A stretch of 64,000 nt of DNA from Malassezia japonica (taxonomy: Eukaryota > Basidiomycota > Malasseziomycetes > Malasseziales > Malasseziaceae): positions 1,488,001 through 1,552,000 of the forward strand of contig NC_083370.1 in the NCBI RefSeq assembly GCF_029542785.1, written 5' to 3'. The notes below the pieces were generated by a model. The model saw only the letters and a program-made list of their open reading frames with translations. It did not search any database and had not been told where the DNA came from. A program made the translations under genes and the position numbers. Shown piece after piece: positions 8,629 through 17,702 of the stretch. The number at the start of each line of letters is the position of its first letter. Within the stretch, counting starts at the first letter, position 1.

Positions 8629-11538
8629 TCACGCCACCTCGATCCCCGCCTGCGCCAAGGCGACGACTAGGTCGTTTTCCAGGTAGGAGCTCACGGCGAT
8701 CGCGTCCGAGAGACCCTTGCGTCGCCGCATCTTGAGCACAAAGTCGCGCGCGAGGCCGAGCGGCGGCGCGGGCTCGAGCGGGCGCAGGACAATCGACGTG
8801 TCGGTCGGGTCGCCCGGCACCACGCTCCAGTGGTCAAAGGACTGGAGGCAGAAGGCCTGGCCCTGCGTCAGGACGCGCAGGTCCGTCTCGAAGCCGTTCG
8901 CGTCCATCGCCGGGAGGTACGCCTTGACGGTCACGAGCGGCGTGCCGGCCTTGGGCACGTCCTGCACGACGTGGCCACGGCGGCGGGCGAGGAGCGTGTA
9001 CACGGCGCTGACGCACTCGGCCGGCGCCTGCACCTCGGCCGCAAAGATGGGCTCCATCAGGCGCGGCGTCGCGAGGAGGAACGCGCCGTAGGCGGCGCGG
9101 CGGGCGGTGGGAATGATCTGGCCGCCGCCGCGCTGGATCGGCTCGGGCGCGACTTCTGCGTGGACGATGCGGAACTTGACGTTGCGGATCGGCTCGTCGC
9201 ACAGCGGCCCCTCGCGCGTGGCCCACTGGAAGCCCTGCTTGATGTGCTCGCGGATCAGGTAGAGCTGCTTCTTGTCGACCTCGTCGGGAAGCGTGTCGTC
9301 CACGAGCACGTTGGGCCCGTCGTCCGCCGGCCCAAACGCCCAGATGGAGCGCGCGGCGAGCGCGTCCCAGCCGTAGCGCTCCTGGAACACCTTGGCGAGC
9401 TGGCGCGGCGGCAGGCGCACGTCGAGCGCGCCGCGCTCAATGTCCTCGGCGATGCCCTTTTCGAGCGGCTCGGCGATGAGCGTGAGCTTGTTCTTTTGGT
9501 TCGGCGTCACCGCGTAGCACTGCACGGCGGACGTCTCGACGACCGTCTCGCAGAACTTTACGACCGGGTCGCTGATCTTGACCTCGACTTCGGCGTAGAG
9601 CACGCGCAGGTCGTGCATGACGCAGTCGAGGTACAGCTCGCCGGTGCCGAGCAGCGTGTGCTCGCCACTCTCCTCGACCTTGGTCGTGACGAGCGGGTAG
9701 GTCTTGTTCACCTTCCGCAGCCCGTCGAGCATCTTGGGCAGCTCGGCGGGGTTCAGCGGCTCGACCGCGACCTTGAGCACGCTCTCAGTCATTTGCACGA
9801 CCGGGCGCAGGGTATAGGTCTCGCTCGGCGCAAGCGACTGCGCTACGAGCGTCGCGCTCTTGATGATCGACGTGTCGATGCCGCCCAGGAGCACGAGGCT
9901 TCCCGCCGGCACGGCCTCGGCCGGGACGACGTACCGGCTCTCGGCGATCCATACGTCGGCGACCGTTTCGAGGGCCATGTCTTCTTCGTCGTCCTGCGAG
10001 TACCCCTCGCCGAGGACCTTGATCGTGTCGCCGCGCGCGATCGTGCCGCTCAATACACGGCCCAGTGCACGGAACTCGGTCGCATCGGTCGTGGGAAAGA
10101 GTTTGGCGACCTGCACGAGGAGCGGCCCGTCGCGCCCGCCCTTGGCCGCCTCGGTGGCGAGGTGTGCGTCCGGGGGCGCGGCGAGCGTCTGTGCGACTTT
10201 TTGGCGTGTGGCGTCCGCCGCGCTCGGGAGCGACGCAAGCATATCGACGAGTCCCGCCGGTGCCCCAAAGAACTGGTTCAGGACGAGGCGCAGCAGCGGG
10301 CGCACGTCCATCTCGAATGCACTGGGGCGCAGGTGGATCTGCAGGCGGTGCAGCGTCTTTTTGAGGGCGTTTGTGTCCGCCGAGAGGACCTGCGTGTAGA
10401 GCTTGTAGAGCGGCTCGAGGATAAAGTGCGTAAAGGAGCGCGGCGCGTCCGCGTGCGGCGCCTTTCTGCTAAAGCCGCGCGACGAGGCGTCAAAGTACAT
10501 GTTGCCCCAGAGGCGCTGTGCGAACGCGTCGACGTCCACCGGCGCGTTTTGTGCGTACATCTTGGCAAAGGAGCGGAGGGTGAAGCAGTAGCCCATGTCG
10601 GTCGACGCAAACGCGACGTTGCCGCGCTCTGGCGAGAGGCGCAGCGCGGGGTTCGGGTCGTGCGCGGCAATCACGCTGTTCACCTCTTCGATCGTGTGGC
10701 GCACCTTGAAGTAGGCCTCTTGGGGCGGCAGACGCAGCTCGAGGATCAGGCGGTCCATCTTGTTTACGACGAGCGTCATCGGCATGCGCTCGCGCAAGCA
10801 GAACTTGATGATCGCCTCGGTATTCGCCATGACGCCCTCGACGACGTCGACGACCAGCACGGCGCCGTCGACGAGGCGCAGCGCCGCCGCGACCTCATCC
10901 ACAAAGTTGGGGTGCCCCGGCGTGTCGACAACGTTGACGAGGTAGCTCTTGTCGCGCGTCGTGCGCATCACGAGCGACATCGGCGTGCACCGGATCGACA
11001 TGCCGCGCTCGCGCTCGAGGACGTGCGTGTCGGTATACTTGAGCGGCTTGTCCACGTCGATCTCGAGCTGGTGCGTCTCGTAGACGAGCATGTCCACGAG
11101 GCTCGTCTTGCCGTGGTGCAGGTGGCCAACGACCGCGACGTTGCGCACCATCTCGGGAAAGTTGAGCATGTTCATCATAAACGCGCGGTCGAAGCGGACC
11201 TCGGGCAGGCCCTGCTCCTCGATCGCAAAGCTGCGCACCTTTTCCGGCTCGACGATCGGCTGCGTCAGCGGCTGTGTATCCTCTTCCTGGACGAGCGTCT
11301 CGACATCCTCGCCATACACCTCCGAGGCACTCGGATAGTACACCTTGTCCTCGTGCAGGACGACGGCCTGCGACGGCGCGTCGTCGACCTGCATCACCTG
11401 CAGGCCCGCGTCCTGCGCGGGAGGCGCAGGCGGCGCCTCCTCGAGCTCAGGCAGCTCCTCCACCTCCTCTTCCTCGACCTCGGAGCCAGAGTCAGAGAGG
11501 GGGCCGATATAGTTGCCGAACTCGTCGTAGTCGTCCAT
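8629..11538 (-). CDS. SNU114: U5 snRNP GTPase Snu114 (EFTUD2)
   Basis: The 969-residue protein is the EF-2-like GTPase of the U5 snRNP, which regulates Brr2 and spliceosome activation and disassembly. The start at 11538 gives the family-typical opening MDDYDEFGNYIGP; the longer frame begins with GTG and is rejected. An acidic N-terminal domain is followed by the G domain (GHLHHGKTSLVD around residue 135, DTPGHPNFVDE, NKMDRLILELRLPP) and EF-2-like domains II-V to the end. It is uninterrupted by introns. Its product acts on the unusually short introns found throughout this window. Confidence 0.96.
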   Translation of the reverse strand: MDDYDEFGNYIGPLSDSGSEVEEEEVEELPELEEAPPAPPAQDAGLQVMQVDDAPSQAVVLHEDKVYYPSASEVYGEDVETLVQEEDTQPLTQPIVEPEKVRSFAIEEQGLPEVRFDRAFMMNMLNFPEMVRNVAVVGHLHHGKTSLVDMLVYETHQLEIDVDKPLKYTDTHVLERERGMSIRCTPMSLVMRTTRDKSYLVNVVDTPGHPNFVDEVAAALRLVDGAVLVVDVVEGVMANTEAIIKFCLRERMPMTLVVNKMDRLILELRLPPQEAYFKVRHTIEEVNSVIAAHDPNPALRLSPERGNVAFASTDMGYCFTLRSFAKMYAQNAPVDVDAFAQRLWGNMYFDASSRGFSRKAPHADAPRSFTHFILEPLYKLYTQVLSADTNALKKTLHRLQIHLRPSAFEMDVRPLLRLVLNQFFGAPAGLVDMLASLPSAADATRQKVAQTLAAPPDAHLATEAAKGGRDGPLLVQVAKLFPTTDATEFRALGRVLSGTIARGDTIKVLGEGYSQDDEEDMALETVADVWIAESRYVVPAEAVPAGSLVLLGGIDTSIIKSATLVAQSLAPSETYTLRPVVQMTESVLKVAVEPLNPAELPKMLDGLRKVNKTYPLVTTKVEESGEHTLLGTGELYLDCVMHDLRVLYAEVEVKISDPVVKFCETVVETSAVQCYAVTPNQKNKLTLIAEPLEKGIAEDIERGALDVRLPPRQLAKVFQERYGWDALAARSIWAFGPADDGPNVLVDDTLPDEVDKKQLYLIREHIKQGFQWATREGPLCDEPIRNVKFRIVHAEVAPEPIQRGGGQIIPTARRAAYGAFLLATPRLMEPIFAAEVQAPAECVSAVYTLLARRRGHVVQDVPKAGTPLVTVKAYLPAMDANGFETDLRVLTQGQAFCLQSFDHWSVVPGDPTDTSIVLRPLEPAPPLGLARDFVLKMRRRKGLSDAIAVSSYLENDLVVALAQAGIEVA

Positions 11539-11577
11539 ACGCGCTCCCTCCGCCGCCGCGACGGCGAAAGAAATCTG

Positions 11578-11583
11578 CACGTG
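11578..11583. promoter_or_regulatory. CACGTG box in divergent promoter
   Basis: Single CACGTG in the 65 bp between the SNU114 start (11538) and the transporter start (11604). Confidence 0.45.
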
Positions 11584-11603
11584 ACTTGTGCCCGTGCGCT
11601 GCC

Positions 11604-13438
11604 ATGGCGGAGAGTGGGGTGAGCGTGGCGCGGGAGCGCGGCGCGCGCTGGCTCCGGTTTGGGACGCTGACGCTGGGCCTGGCGGGCTCGCAGATCATAT
11701 GGAGCTTGGAGCTGGCGTAGGTATTTTTTTTTCTGACGAAGCTATGGGACGCCGTACCTGCTGGACATTGGCCTGTCGAAGCAGGCAACCGGCCTCGTGT
11801 GGATCGCCGGGCCGCTGTCGGGCCTTGTGACGCAGCCGGTGCTGGGCTCGCTGTCGGATTCGTCGACGTCGCGGTACCGCCGGCGCAAGTACATTGTCGG
11901 CTCGGCGCTGATGGTGGCAGTGGGGACGTGCACGATTGCGTTTAGCGAGCCGATTGCTGCCGTGCTCCTCGACTCGCTCGGCGTGGGCTACGGCGACTGG
12001 GACCCGGTGCGGAAAGAGCGCGTGGCGCTGGTTGTGCAGACGTTGAGCGTGCTCGGCTTCTGGGTGCTCGACTTTGCGGTGAACGGCCTGCAAGTCATTT
12101 CGCGCGCGCTGATCCTCGACAATGCGGGCAGCAGCGAGCAGAACGAGGCGAATGCGTGGCAGGCACGTATGCTGCATGCCGGCAACATTGTCGGCTACTG
12201 GTGCGGGTGGGCGAACCTCGCCGAGTGGCCTGCGCTCCGCTGGGTCGGCGGCGGCCAGTTCCGCAAGTTTGCCATGCTCTCGATCGCGGGTATGGCCGCG
12301 TGCGTCGCGGTGACGGTGCTCGGTACGCCCGAGACGGCGTACCGCCACACGACGCCGCCGCCGACGCGCGGCTGGCAGCGCGTATACGTGTCGCTGCAGC
12401 AGGTGTGGCACGTCGCCAAGCAGCTGCCGCTGTCGATCCGGCGCGTGTGCCAAGTCCAGCTTTTGGTACGTAACGGTGCTGACACAGGCGACGATGAGCT
12501 GGTTTCCGTTTCTCTTTTACAGCACGACCTACATTGTGGACGCCGCGCGGCGGCACCACGACGGGCGAGATGCGAGCGAAAAGATCGGCAGCTTTGGCAT
12601 GCTCCTCTTTGCGCTCCTCTCGATGCTTGCCGGCTCGTTTCTGCCGGTCGTTACGGTCGCGGGGCACGCTTCGCCCCATGCGGATGGCGGCGCGGTCGCC
12701 CCCCTCCGCTCTGCCTGGCGCCAGGCGACGCTCCGCTCAATGTGGACGTTTGGGTGCCTGAGCCAGGCGCTGATCCTCTTTGCGACGTTCTTTGTGCACA
12801 CCCAGGAGCAGGCACTGGGCTTGGTGATGCTGATGGGCGTGCCTTGGAGCATCTGGACGTGGGTCCCCTTTGCGCTCCTCGGCGAGTTTGTGCGCGAGGC
12901 CGAGGCCGAGCCGGCGCAGGACGCGGTCGAAGACCAGTGGTCCGCGCAGCAGATCATGGACCGCCACGAGCCGCGGCAGCGCACCTCGGTGCACGACCTC
13001 GAGAATCCGAGCCGCCGCACGAGCGCGCACGAAGGTGTGGCGCCGCAGCGCATCGTCTCGGGCTCGCACGTCTCGTCGGTCGTCTCGCGCGGGCGCGAGG
13101 TGCCTGCCGACGGCGCCGCGCCGCTCGAGGACAGTATCCGAGGCGGCACGATCCTCGGCATTCATAACCTCGCGATCGTCCTGCCGCAGTTTCTGGTGGC
13201 GCTCATTGCGTCGCTCATCTTTCGCGTGACGAGCCACGCCCCGAGCAAGCACCGCCGTGGCGACGACGGCGACGTCGCGTGGGTGCTGCGTTTTGGCGCG
13301 GTAATGGCGCTCTTTGCCGCGGCACTCACGCGGTACATCCCCCTCACGCAGTCCGAGCGTGCCGCACGCAACATTGCCGGCGTGCGCCTCCCCCTCGACG
13401 ACGACGAGGAGCCCGAGGCGGCGCACGATACGCCGTAG
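11604..13438 (+). CDS. Sucrose/SLC45-type MFS (GPH family) transporter
   Basis: Three exons (introns 11717-11741, 25 nt; 12466-12487, 22 nt) give 595 residues with about 12 hydrophobic segments. The loop-2 region LGxS...WIAGPLSGLVTQPVLG followed by SLSDSSTSRYRRRKYIV is the hallmark of plant SUT, animal SLC45 and fungal Sut1-type glycoside-proton symporters. A long hydrophilic central loop, rich in arginine and acidic residues, sits before the last membrane segments. Substrate is likely sucrose, maltose or a related glucoside by family; this cannot be fixed from sequence. The first intron has an AAG acceptor and a T-run, unlike most others here. Confidence 0.85.
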
Positions 13439-13475
13439 CCCGATCTGTAGCCCGATCCCCGATCGTGTTGCGACG

Positions 13476-14120
13476 ATGGCGAGCGCGCAGGCCGCGCCGA
13501 CCGATTTGCGGCAGGAGGTCTCGCTGAAGAAGAAGCTTGTCGTCGTGGGAGATGGTGGCTGTGGCAAGACGTGTCTGTTGATCGTCTACTCGCAGAACCG
13601 CTTCCCCGAGGAATACGTGCCGACGGTGTTTGAGAACTATGTACCGATCGTCGAGTTCGACGGCCAGCTCGTCGAGTTTGCGCTGTGGGACACGGCGGGG
13701 CAGGAGGAGTACAACCGACTGCGCCCCCTGAGCTACCCCGAGACGGACGTGATCCTCGTGTGCTTTGCGGTGGACTATCCCGCGAGCCTCGTCAATGTCC
13801 AGGACAAATGGCTGCCCGAGATCCTGCACTTTTGCGAAGGCGTGCCGTTTCTCCTCGTCGGCCTCAAGACAGACCTGCGCGAGGACCAGAAAGCGCTCGC
13901 ACTCCTCTCTGCACAGGGCATCAAGCCGACCACCGCCGAGCAGGGCGCCGCACTCGCACAGGACATTGGCGCGCGCCGCTACGTCGAGTGCTCCGCCCGG
14001 ACCGGGCACAATGTCCAGGGCGTCTTTCAGGCCGCGCTGGAGGAGGCCTGCGAGCGCAAGCGCAAGCGCGGCTGGCGCCTGCGGAAGGGAAACGCACGCA
14101 CAAAGTGTAGCGTACTGTAG
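13476..14120 (+). CDS. Rho-family small GTPase (Rho4-like)
   Basis: The 214-residue GTPase has GDGGCGKTCLL (G1), effector loop VPTVFENYV, WDTAGQEEYNRLRPLSYPETD (G3 and Rho-type switch II, seen in two parts), and LKTDLRED (G4, with the Rho insert following). It ends in a polybasic stretch and the CAAX box CSVL, where the final leucine predicts geranylgeranylation. SYPETD...LHFC resembles Rho4 more than Rho1 or Cdc42, but assignment within the family is tentative. Rho4 proteins act in septation and wall remodelling. It follows the transporter on the same strand after 37 bp, one of few tandem pairs here. Confidence 0.9.
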   Translation: MASAQAAPTDLRQEVSLKKKLVVVGDGGCGKTCLLIVYSQNRFPEEYVPTVFENYVPIVEFDGQLVEFALWDTAGQEEYNRLRPLSYPETDVILVCFAVDYPASLVNVQDKWLPEILHFCEGVPFLLVGLKTDLREDQKALALLSAQGIKPTTAEQGAALAQDIGARRYVECSARTGHNVQGVFQAALEEACERKRKRGWRLRKGNARTKCSVL

Positions 14121-14175
14121 CTGTATATCACCGTTAATACTATGCACGGGGGGGGTTGGTATCACATGCACAGCC

Positions 14176-14976
14176 CTAGAGGCACAATATATCCTGCTCG
14201 AGCAGCGCCGTCATGTCTGGCAGCTGCTTCGAGACGTCCCACATGGGCGCATCCGGCGGCGGCGCCGCACGCCGCGCGTGCTCGATCCGCTCGCCGAGGC
14301 GCACTCGCAGCTGCGCCCAGGCTTTTTCGTCGTCGTCGAGGCGCGCCATGTCTTTTGTCACGTCGTCGCGCGTCTTTTGCAGGAGCGCCCGGCGCTCAAG
14401 CAGCCACGCACGCAGCGCGTCCGTACTCGGCGGCGCAGAGAGCATGCGCGGCGCCATCGGAATCAGCGTAGGGGGGCTATACGCAGGGACCGCCGGCGCC
14501 GGACGCACCTTGGCCGGCCGTGGCCGCTTGGCGCGCGCGCCCTCGCTCGGCGAGCGCTTCACCGGCGCAGTACCGGGTGAGTCGGACGACGACGCGCTGC
14601 TGCCGAGCCACATGGACGACGCCGAGGTATCCGGCGTGCCAGGCAGCGAGAGCCCTGCGCCAGGCCACGCAAGGTGGCCCGCCGCCGAGGGCAGGGCGTG
14701 CAAATCTTTGGCTGTAGGCGGTGGGAAGGTATAGGCATCGCCAAATAGCACACCAATATCCTGCGCAAGCACGTCCCAGTCGTCATGGGTGTGCGACATG
14801 CGCAGCGTGGCAAATCCGTGGTCGGCCTCGGTCTCGGGGCCGAGGAGCATCGGCGTCACGTCCGAGGTGCACGCACTTTCGCCGTCGACCTGAGAAGAAG
14901 CGCTTGTTTGCAGCTCGGGCGTAGGACACGAACCGTCGGATCGCGACATGGATCGCGGCGCCCGCGCACTCGCCAT
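14176..14976 (-). CDS. Unrecognised protein with basic region and C-terminal helix
   Basis: The 266-residue frame from the ATG at 14976 shows no family I recognise. It is Ser/Pro-rich in the first 160 residues, has a basic NLS-like patch (RAKRPRPAKVRPAPAVP) in the middle, and a charged, probably coiled-coil segment (LLERRALLQKTRDDVTKDM) before the end. The conserved-looking part is the last 100 residues. A nuclear protein is plausible from composition only. The same frame stays open upstream into the antisense of the RecQ gene; that extension is not coding. Divergent from the RecQ gene, convergent with the Rho gene (55 bp). Confidence 0.65.
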   Translation of the reverse strand: MASARAPRSMSRSDGSCPTPELQTSASSQVDGESACTSDVTPMLLGPETEADHGFATLRMSHTHDDWDVLAQDIGVLFGDAYTFPPPTAKDLHALPSAAGHLAWPGAGLSLPGTPDTSASSMWLGSSASSSDSPGTAPVKRSPSEGARAKRPRPAKVRPAPAVPAYSPPTLIPMAPRMLSAPPSTDALRAWLLERRALLQKTRDDVTKDMARLDDDEKAWAQLRVRLGERIEHARRAAPPPDAPMWDVSKQLPDMTALLEQDILCL

Positions 14977-15029
14977 TCCCCGCCACGCGCTCGCCGTCCG
15001 CAAGCTTCGCAACTTTTCGCTGCGTGAAT

Positions 15030-15057
15030 CACGTGGGTGTGGAGTGACATCCACGTG
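15030..15057. promoter_or_regulatory. Two CACGTG boxes in divergent promoter
   Basis: CACGTG at 15030-15035 and 15052-15057. The second directly precedes the ATG at 15058, so it would lie in the 5' UTR if that start is used. Confidence 0.5.
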
Positions 15058-17688
15058 ATGGACGCGACGCGCCGAGACCAACATTCGCTCGACGCGGTGG
15101 CGATGCCGGGGCGGTTTCAGTTTGTGCCGGACGCGGAGTGGGGCATGGCGCCCGAGGGCGGCGGGGTGTCTTTGGCGCCGAGCTCGAGCGGGAGTGCGCC
15201 GCGTGCCTCGCCGCGGATAGCCCCCGAAAACAAGGAAAATACGCCGGTGCACACGCCGCAGTCGTCGAGCCCTGCGCGCAAGCGGCCGTGTGTCGCGCCA
15301 CGCGCTACGCTCACGCCGAGTACGAATGCGCCGCGGCAAGGGGGGACGCCGATGAGCGCGCGGTGGGCGCAAAAATCGGACGACGAGCTGCGGGAAAAGC
15401 ACCAAAAGCTCACCGAGCTGCGGCACACGTCGATGCTCCAGCGCGCGGCGCTCGCGTGCGGCGACGACCTCATCGACGATAGCCCCGAGTTTCTCAAGCT
15501 GCAGGAACGCAGCTGCACCGCGCGCATCCTCGAGATCGAGCAGGAGCTCCGCGCGCGGAACGCGTCTGTGCCGTGCGCGAGCGCGGATACCTCGTCCTCG
15601 CTTCCGTCCCCGAGTCCGACCGAGGCCGTGGCGCCGCGGCGGTCGCCGCGCAACGCGCGCGTCTCGAGCGTGGGCTCGGTCGTGTCGGTGCCGGGCGGCG
15701 CAAGCAAGGCAGTGTCCGTGGACGATTCCGACGAGTTTGTCGTGGTCGACGCACGCCCTGCGTCGCAGCGCGAGCGAGCGCCGCGCGTGTCCAGCACGCC
15801 GCCGCAGCATGCGCCCGCGCGGCCCAACCGCTGGGACGCGCAGGTGACGCATGCGCTGCACCGCCTCTTTAAGCTGTCGCAGTTCCGCACCGACCAGCTC
15901 GAGGCAATCAACGCGACGCTCGCCGGCAAGGACGTCTTTTGCCTGATGCCGACCGGCGGCGGAAAGAGTTTGTGCTACCAGCTGCCTGCAACCATCACGC
16001 AAGGGGCGACCGAGGGGCTGACGGTCGTCATTTCGCCGCTCATTGCGCTCATCCACAACCAGGTCAAGAACCTGCTGCGCCTCGAGATCCCGACGCTTGC
16101 CATCACGGGTGACATGTCGGAGGAGGACCGCCGCTTTGCGAGTGCCGAGCTGTACAAGCGCGACCTGCACGTCCGTCTCTTGTACGTGACGCCCGAATTT
16201 GTGTGCAACTCGCGCCTGGCGGCGAATGTGCTGTCGCACCTGTACAACGTCCGGCGCCTCGCGCGGTTCGTGATTGACGAAGCGCACTGCGTCGACCAGT
16301 GGGGCCACGACTTCCGGCCTGACTATGTGCGTCTCGAGATGCTGCGGCAGAATTATCCGGACGTGCCAATCATGGCGCTGACGGCGACCGCGCGTATCGA
16401 CACTGTCGAGGATATCCAGCGGCGGCTCGGCATGCGCAACGCGCTCGTGCTGCGGCAGTCGTTCAACCGCCCGAACCTCTCGTACAGTGTCGTGCCGAAG
16501 CGGCGGGGCGGCGCGACGCTCGAGAGCATTGCGGCCTTTATCCAGCAGCACCACGCGAACGAGTGCGGGATCATCTACTGCCTCAGCCGCCGCGACTGCG
16601 AAAACCTGGCGAGCGACCTGGAGTCCAAGTACGGCATCCACGCGCGCCACTTTCACGCGGGGCTCGATACCCAAGACAAGCTGCGCATTCAAGATACCTG
16701 GGAGGCAGGCCAGTTCAAGGTCATTGTCGCGACGATCGCCTTTGGCATGGGCATCGACAAGGCCGACGTGCGCTTTGTCATCCACCACTCGATCCCCAAG
16801 AGCCTGGAGGGCTACTACCAAGAGACCGGCCGCGCGGGCCGCGACGGGAAAAAGTCCGAGTGCGTGCTGTACTGGACGATGGACGACGCGCGGAAGCTCG
16901 AGGGGATGATCAACGACTCGGAGGACGCGTCGCCGCAGCAGAAGCAGCACCAGCTGCGCAACCTGCGCCAGGTCACATCGTTCTGCCAGGCGCTCACCGA
17001 GTGCCGCCGCACCAACATCCTCAAGTACTTTGGCGAGACCTTTGAGGCGGCCGACTGCCACGCGTCGTGCGACAACTGCCGGCGCGCGCCGGTGCACACG
17101 GTGGACATCACGACGCCGGCCAAGGACTTTGTCAACATGGTCAAGCTCATTGGCGGCGGCAGCCAGCGCACGCACCTGACCAAGGCGTACTACACTGCTG
17201 TCTTTAAAGGGAGCATGAAGAAGGACATCAAGGACAAAGGGCACCACCGCAACCTCTACCACGGCCGCGGCTCCAAGTTTTCCGACGAGGAGCTGAAGCG
17301 CATCGTCGACCATCTGCTCAACCAAAAGTACCTGGAGGAGTACGCAAAGAAGGCCGCCTACCAGCGCTTCCCCAGCCACTATCTGCAGCCGGGCCCGCAG
17401 GCAGGCAAGCTGCTCGCGGGCCACGCGCAGGTGCAGCTCGAGATGGCGAGCGCGCCTGCGCCCGCCGCAGCGGTGCGCCGCGAGACCTATACGACGCCCG
17501 AGCCCGACGAGTTCGATCTCGCCACCGTCTCCCTGAGCCCCACCGAGCTGCGCATGCTAGACGCTGCTGCGGGCGCGCCGAAGCAGCGTGGCCCAAGCGC
17601 GCCACGTGGCGCGCCGCGCACGGCCGTTGCGGCGCGGCGCCCGGCGATTGCGCCGATGCCCATGGGCCACTTTGCGCGTGGTGTGTAA
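15058..17688 (+). CDS. SGS1: RecQ-family DNA helicase (Sgs1/BLM type)
   Basis: The protein of 876 residues (831 if the second ATG at 15103 is used) is a 3'-5' DNA helicase for recombination-intermediate and fork processing. A disordered N-terminus of about 250 residues precedes the helicase: motif 0 FRTDQLEAINA, Walker A LMPTGGGKSLCYQLPA near residue 300, DEAHCVDQWGHDFRPDY, TATARIDTVEDI, and QETGRAGRDGKKSECVLYW. The RecQ-Ct zinc cysteines (CRRTN...CHASCDNCRR) and a winged-helix region follow. I see no HRDC domain, and the N-terminus is much shorter than in yeast Sgs1 or Rqh1. Stop lies 14 bp from the GND1 stop. Confidence 0.93.
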   Translation: MDATRRDQHSLDAVAMPGRFQFVPDAEWGMAPEGGGVSLAPSSSGSAPRASPRIAPENKENTPVHTPQSSSPARKRPCVAPRATLTPSTNAPRQGGTPMSARWAQKSDDELREKHQKLTELRHTSMLQRAALACGDDLIDDSPEFLKLQERSCTARILEIEQELRARNASVPCASADTSSSLPSPSPTEAVAPRRSPRNARVSSVGSVVSVPGGASKAVSVDDSDEFVVVDARPASQRERAPRVSSTPPQHAPARPNRWDAQVTHALHRLFKLSQFRTDQLEAINATLAGKDVFCLMPTGGGKSLCYQLPATITQGATEGLTVVISPLIALIHNQVKNLLRLEIPTLAITGDMSEEDRRFASAELYKRDLHVRLLYVTPEFVCNSRLAANVLSHLYNVRRLARFVIDEAHCVDQWGHDFRPDYVRLEMLRQNYPDVPIMALTATARIDTVEDIQRRLGMRNALVLRQSFNRPNLSYSVVPKRRGGATLESIAAFIQQHHANECGIIYCLSRRDCENLASDLESKYGIHARHFHAGLDTQDKLRIQDTWEAGQFKVIVATIAFGMGIDKADVRFVIHHSIPKSLEGYYQETGRAGRDGKKSECVLYWTMDDARKLEGMINDSEDASPQQKQHQLRNLRQVTSFCQALTECRRTNILKYFGETFEAADCHASCDNCRRAPVHTVDITTPAKDFVNMVKLIGGGSQRTHLTKAYYTAVFKGSMKKDIKDKGHHRNLYHGRGSKFSDEELKRIVDHLLNQKYLEEYAKKAAYQRFPSHYLQPGPQAGKLLAGHAQVQLEMASAPAPAAAVRRETYTTPEPDEFDLATVSLSPTELRMLDAAAGAPKQRGPSAPRGAPRTAVAARRPAIAPMPMGHFARGV

Positions 17689-17702
17689 TTCTACGCTACT
17701 TA

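Noticed and set aside
11539..11580. N-terminal extension of Snu114
   Set aside because: It begins with GTG; the ATG at 11538 gives the family-standard start.
8830..11622. 930-codon plus-strand open frame opposite SNU114
   Set aside because: Antisense shadow; SNU114 on the minus strand has all GTPase motifs.
14977..17424. Upstream extension of the unknown minus-strand gene through the RecQ gene
   Set aside because: The 1082-codon frame before 14976 is antisense to the helicase; the gene most likely starts at the ATG at 14976, next to the divergent promoter.
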